DNA from: an uncultured Actinomycetes bacterium | Lineage (GTDB): Bacteria > Actinomycetota > Acidimicrobiia > Acidimicrobiales > RAAP-2 | Assembly (NCBI GenBank): GCA_903893955.1 | Contig: CAITOG010000166.1 | Coordinates: forward strand, 1-9,143 | Length of the DNA: 9,143 nt | Direction: 5' to 3' | Notes under the pieces: model-generated | The model's input: only the letters and a program-made list of their open reading frames with translations | Database searches by the model: none | Told to the model about the DNA's origin: nothing | In this document: positions 7,452 to 9,143 of the stretch, in pieces | Layout of the letters: every line of letters begins with the position of its first letter | How positions within the stretch are numbered: the first letter of the stretch is position 1 | Translations under genes and position numbers: made by a program

Positions 7452-9047
7452 TCATCCGATGTCTCGCCGACGGTAGCCGGCGTCGCCCACCACAAGGAAC
7501 ATCAGTGAGACGACGACGAGCCCGCCGAGCGGCACCCACGAGAACGTACCCCCGGGCAGACGCGGGACCTGGCCGAACGGTGACAGGTCCATCAGCCAGT
7601 GCTCAAGTCGGAGAAGCGGACCGATCTCACCGAGCGCAATGGCAAGCGCTAGGACCACCCACGCAACGACAGCGAGGCGAGGCACGAGACCCACGAGCAG
7701 CGCCGCGAACCCCGCCATCACCCAGACCGCCGGGATCTGGGCCAGGCCGGCGACCACCACCGGCCCCACATGGCCGAGGTCTCTGCTGCTGATGCCATAG
7801 GCCAGACCTGCACCCAGGGCCACCAGCACCATCAAGATGGCAGAGCCCCCGAGCGCGACAGCGAGGTAGCTCCCCAGCAGTCGCCGGCGCGACGTTGCTG
7901 TGGCCAGGACCGCCTCGACGTGGCCTTCGACCTCCTCTGCGCGCAGCCGGAGGACCACGGAGATAGCGAAGCCGGAAGCAAGCACCGCTGCGATCGAGAG
8001 CTCCGCCGCCAAGAAGGCGTTGCTCAGGACATGCTGGCCACCCAGCCGATAGATGAGGTCTCGAGACGATGTGCTGGTGAGGAAGCGGCTGGCGCCGGTG
8101 ACGAACCCACCGAGCAAGGCGCCATAGAAGAAGAAGGCAATGGACCAGACCAGGAGCGAGGTCCTCTCGAGCGCCCACGTCAGACCGACCACCTCCCGCA
8201 GGCGTCGACCTGCCGATGGCGGACCAGCCGAGGCCTCGAACAGTCCAGCACCAAGGTCGCGCCGATCGGCGGTGGCGAGTGCGCCAGCTGCGCCGGTGGC
8301 CGCAACCCCCAGCGAGAGGCCAAGCACCCACCAGTGGTCGCCCTGCGCGGCGCCCACCGCGAGCTCCCAGCCGAACGGAGAGGTCCATGTGAGCCAGTGG
8401 AGCCATGCCGGACCGACGTCGCCCACGGCCCGAAGGGCGTAGGCGATGCCGACAGCCACAGCTGCGAGGCGAACGGCGCCGCGCGCGCTTGAGGCAACCT
8501 GGGCGGCCAGCGCGGCAAGTGCGGCGAACACCAGGCCCAGCCCAGCCCACTCGGCAGCAAAGGCGATCGCTCCTGACGCGCCCAGTCCGGCGAGGACGAG
8601 CCCGATCGACGTGGCGACGGCGAGCAGCACCATGGCCACGAGGCAGATCAGCAGCGCTGCCGCCACCGGCGCGCTTCGGGCAGCGCCAGAGGCACCGAGC
8701 AGCTCGGAGCGACCAGCGTCCTCATCTGCTCGGGTGTGGCGGACGACCAGCACGATCGCCAGCATCGCCACGAAGACTCCCCCGAACCCACTCATCTTGT
8801 ACAGCGAGAGCGCTCCTGGAGAGGAAAGGTCGGTGATCCGACCGAAGAGTGCAATTGTGCCCGCCGATGCGTTCACTGCGGCGGCAGCCGAGCGCCGCTC
8901 GGCAAGGGTTGGGTACAGCGGGAGCGTCGCTCGCGCACTCAGGGTGGCGACCGTCACTAGGCCGCCGATCCAGCCCACTAGCGTCCAGCGATCTCGACGC
9001 AACCCCGTTCCAACGAGCTCGGGAGTGCCCCTCAACGTCTCGATCAC
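7452..9047 (-). CDS. ABC exporter permease, tetronasin/polyketide-exporter type (COG3559-like)
   Basis: Predicted 531 aa, about 12 membrane helices in two similar halves: the permease of an ABC-2 exporter of the tetronasin/polyketide-antibiotic type (compare mycobacterial Rv1217c, about 548 aa). The N-terminus LVGTGLRRDRWTLVGWI (11-27) is typical. Each half has a long cytoplasmic loop with a charged helix: RHTRADEDAGRSELLGA (103-119) and RLRAEEVEGHVEAVLATATS (367-386). Each half also has an SPFG motif (TSPFGW 222-227, LSPFGQVP 488-495), pointing to an internal duplication. The long periplasmic segment with SSPGALSLYKM (75-85) is family-like. The frame extends to 9113, but GTG 9047 is chosen because it overlaps the upstream ATPase stop as GTGA and homology begins there; coupling explains the lack of a clear ribosome binding site. 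Substrate cannot be read from sequence: drug, polyketide or lipid are all possible. Confidence 0.85.
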   Translation of the reverse strand: MIETLRGTPELVGTGLRRDRWTLVGWIGGLVTVATLSARATLPLYPTLAERRSAAAAVNASAGTIALFGRITDLSSPGALSLYKMSGFGGVFVAMLAIVLVVRHTRADEDAGRSELLGASGAARSAPVAAALLICLVAMVLLAVATSIGLVLAGLGASGAIAFAAEWAGLGLVFAALAALAAQVASSARGAVRLAAVAVGIAYALRAVGDVGPAWLHWLTWTSPFGWELAVGAAQGDHWWVLGLSLGVAATGAAGALATADRRDLGAGLFEASAGPPSAGRRLREVVGLTWALERTSLLVWSIAFFFYGALLGGFVTGASRFLTSTSSRDLIYRLGGQHVLSNAFLAAELSIAAVLASGFAISVVLRLRAEEVEGHVEAVLATATSRRRLLGSYLAVALGGSAILMVLVALGAGLAYGISSRDLGHVGPVVVAGLAQIPAVWVMAGFAALLVGLVPRLAVVAWVVLALAIALGEIGPLLRLEHWLMDLSPFGQVPRLPGGTFSWVPLGGLVVVSLMFLVVGDAGYRRRDIG

Positions 9048-9143
9048 GGCACCGAATTCGACGGTCGGTCGTAGTACCTGAGGAACAACTCCTCGAGCGT
9101 CGGAGGCTGGCACGTCACATTCGTGACGCCGCCATCGCCGAGC
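9044..9143 (-). CDS. ABC transporter ATP-binding protein, C-terminal fragment (runs off right edge)
   Basis: Only the last 32 codons and the stop are present. On the minus strand they end with VTNVTCQPPTLEELFLRYYD followed by RPSNSVP. A PPTLEELFLRYY-type end is the conserved C-terminal strand-helix of ATPases from ABC-2 drug exporters (DrrA/CcmA-like). Its TGA (9046-9044) overlaps the GTG start of the permease by GTGA, which implies translational coupling and a stable ATPase-permease pair. The nucleotide-binding domain lies outside the window, so its catalytic motifs cannot be checked. Confidence 0.8.
   Translation of the reverse strand, partial: LGDGGVTNVTCQPPTLEELFLRYYDRPSNSVP

Noticed and set aside
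7770..8492. Plus-strand open frame of 240 codons opposite the ABC permease
   Set aside because: Hydrophilic mirror of a membrane-protein gene, with no start signal or family resemblance.
9048..9113. Upstream extension of the exporter permease to 9113
   Set aside because: It overlaps the ATPase C-terminus encoded in another frame; GTG 9047 with the GTGA overlap is the expected arrangement.

Overview
The window is high-GC, gene-dense DNA with strong GC-ending codon preference and good AGGAGG-type ribosome binding sites. An F420-dependent luciferase-like oxidoreductase of the Rv3520c type, an Rv2466c-like DsbA protein, a DUF2252 protein, a GAP/Sap-type membrane protein and a tetronasin-type ABC exporter occur together. 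That combination points to an actinomycete (Actinomycetota). I would guess a lineage such as Acidimicrobiia rather than a well-studied genus, but the sequence alone does not fix this.

Layout, left to right. (1) Positions 1-116, minus strand: the first 38 codons of a GAP/Sap-family membrane protein that runs off the left edge. (2) Positions 344-2020, plus strand: a complete ABC-F ATPase closely matching EttA, the translational throttle. (3) Positions 2102-3442, minus strand: a permease of the ArsP_1/YraQ superfamily (SO_0444-like Cu/Zn efflux type) with a histidine-rich middle loop and a C-terminal YHS metal-binding domain. Its promoter carries a perfect 8-3-8 palindrome of the CsoR/CstR operator type, in the spacer between plausible -35 and -10 boxes. 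(4) Positions 3607-5024, plus strand: a two-gene unit, an F420-dependent LLM oxidoreductase followed by a DUF1330 protein. (5) Positions 5028-9143, minus strand: a probable operon transcribed leftwards. In order it holds the tail of an ABC ATPase, its 12-TM tetronasin/polyketide-exporter permease (4-nt start/stop overlap), a DUF2252 protein, a 75-aa membrane protein (8-nt gap) and a DsbA-like protein with a CPYA active site (40-nt gap).

How the genes may work together. The permease and its operator form a self-consistent metal (most likely copper) or persulfide stress module, but the regulator itself is not in the window. The ABC pair is a drug or lipid exporter type. The DUF2252 protein keeps kinase-like GDAH...N and DFDE motifs and sits directly downstream, so the operon could be an export-plus-modification or envelope-stress unit; this is inference. 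The LLM/DUF1330 pair has no visible substrate clue. The plus unit (4) and minus unit (5) converge with only three bases between stop codons, inside an imperfect palindrome that could act as a weak terminator.

Most of the window is ordinary core or accessory actinobacterial content. I see no tRNA or rRNA, no CRISPR array, no insertion sequence and no phage gene. The best items for a second look are the metal-permease promoter and architecture and the ABC exporter-DUF2252 operon.
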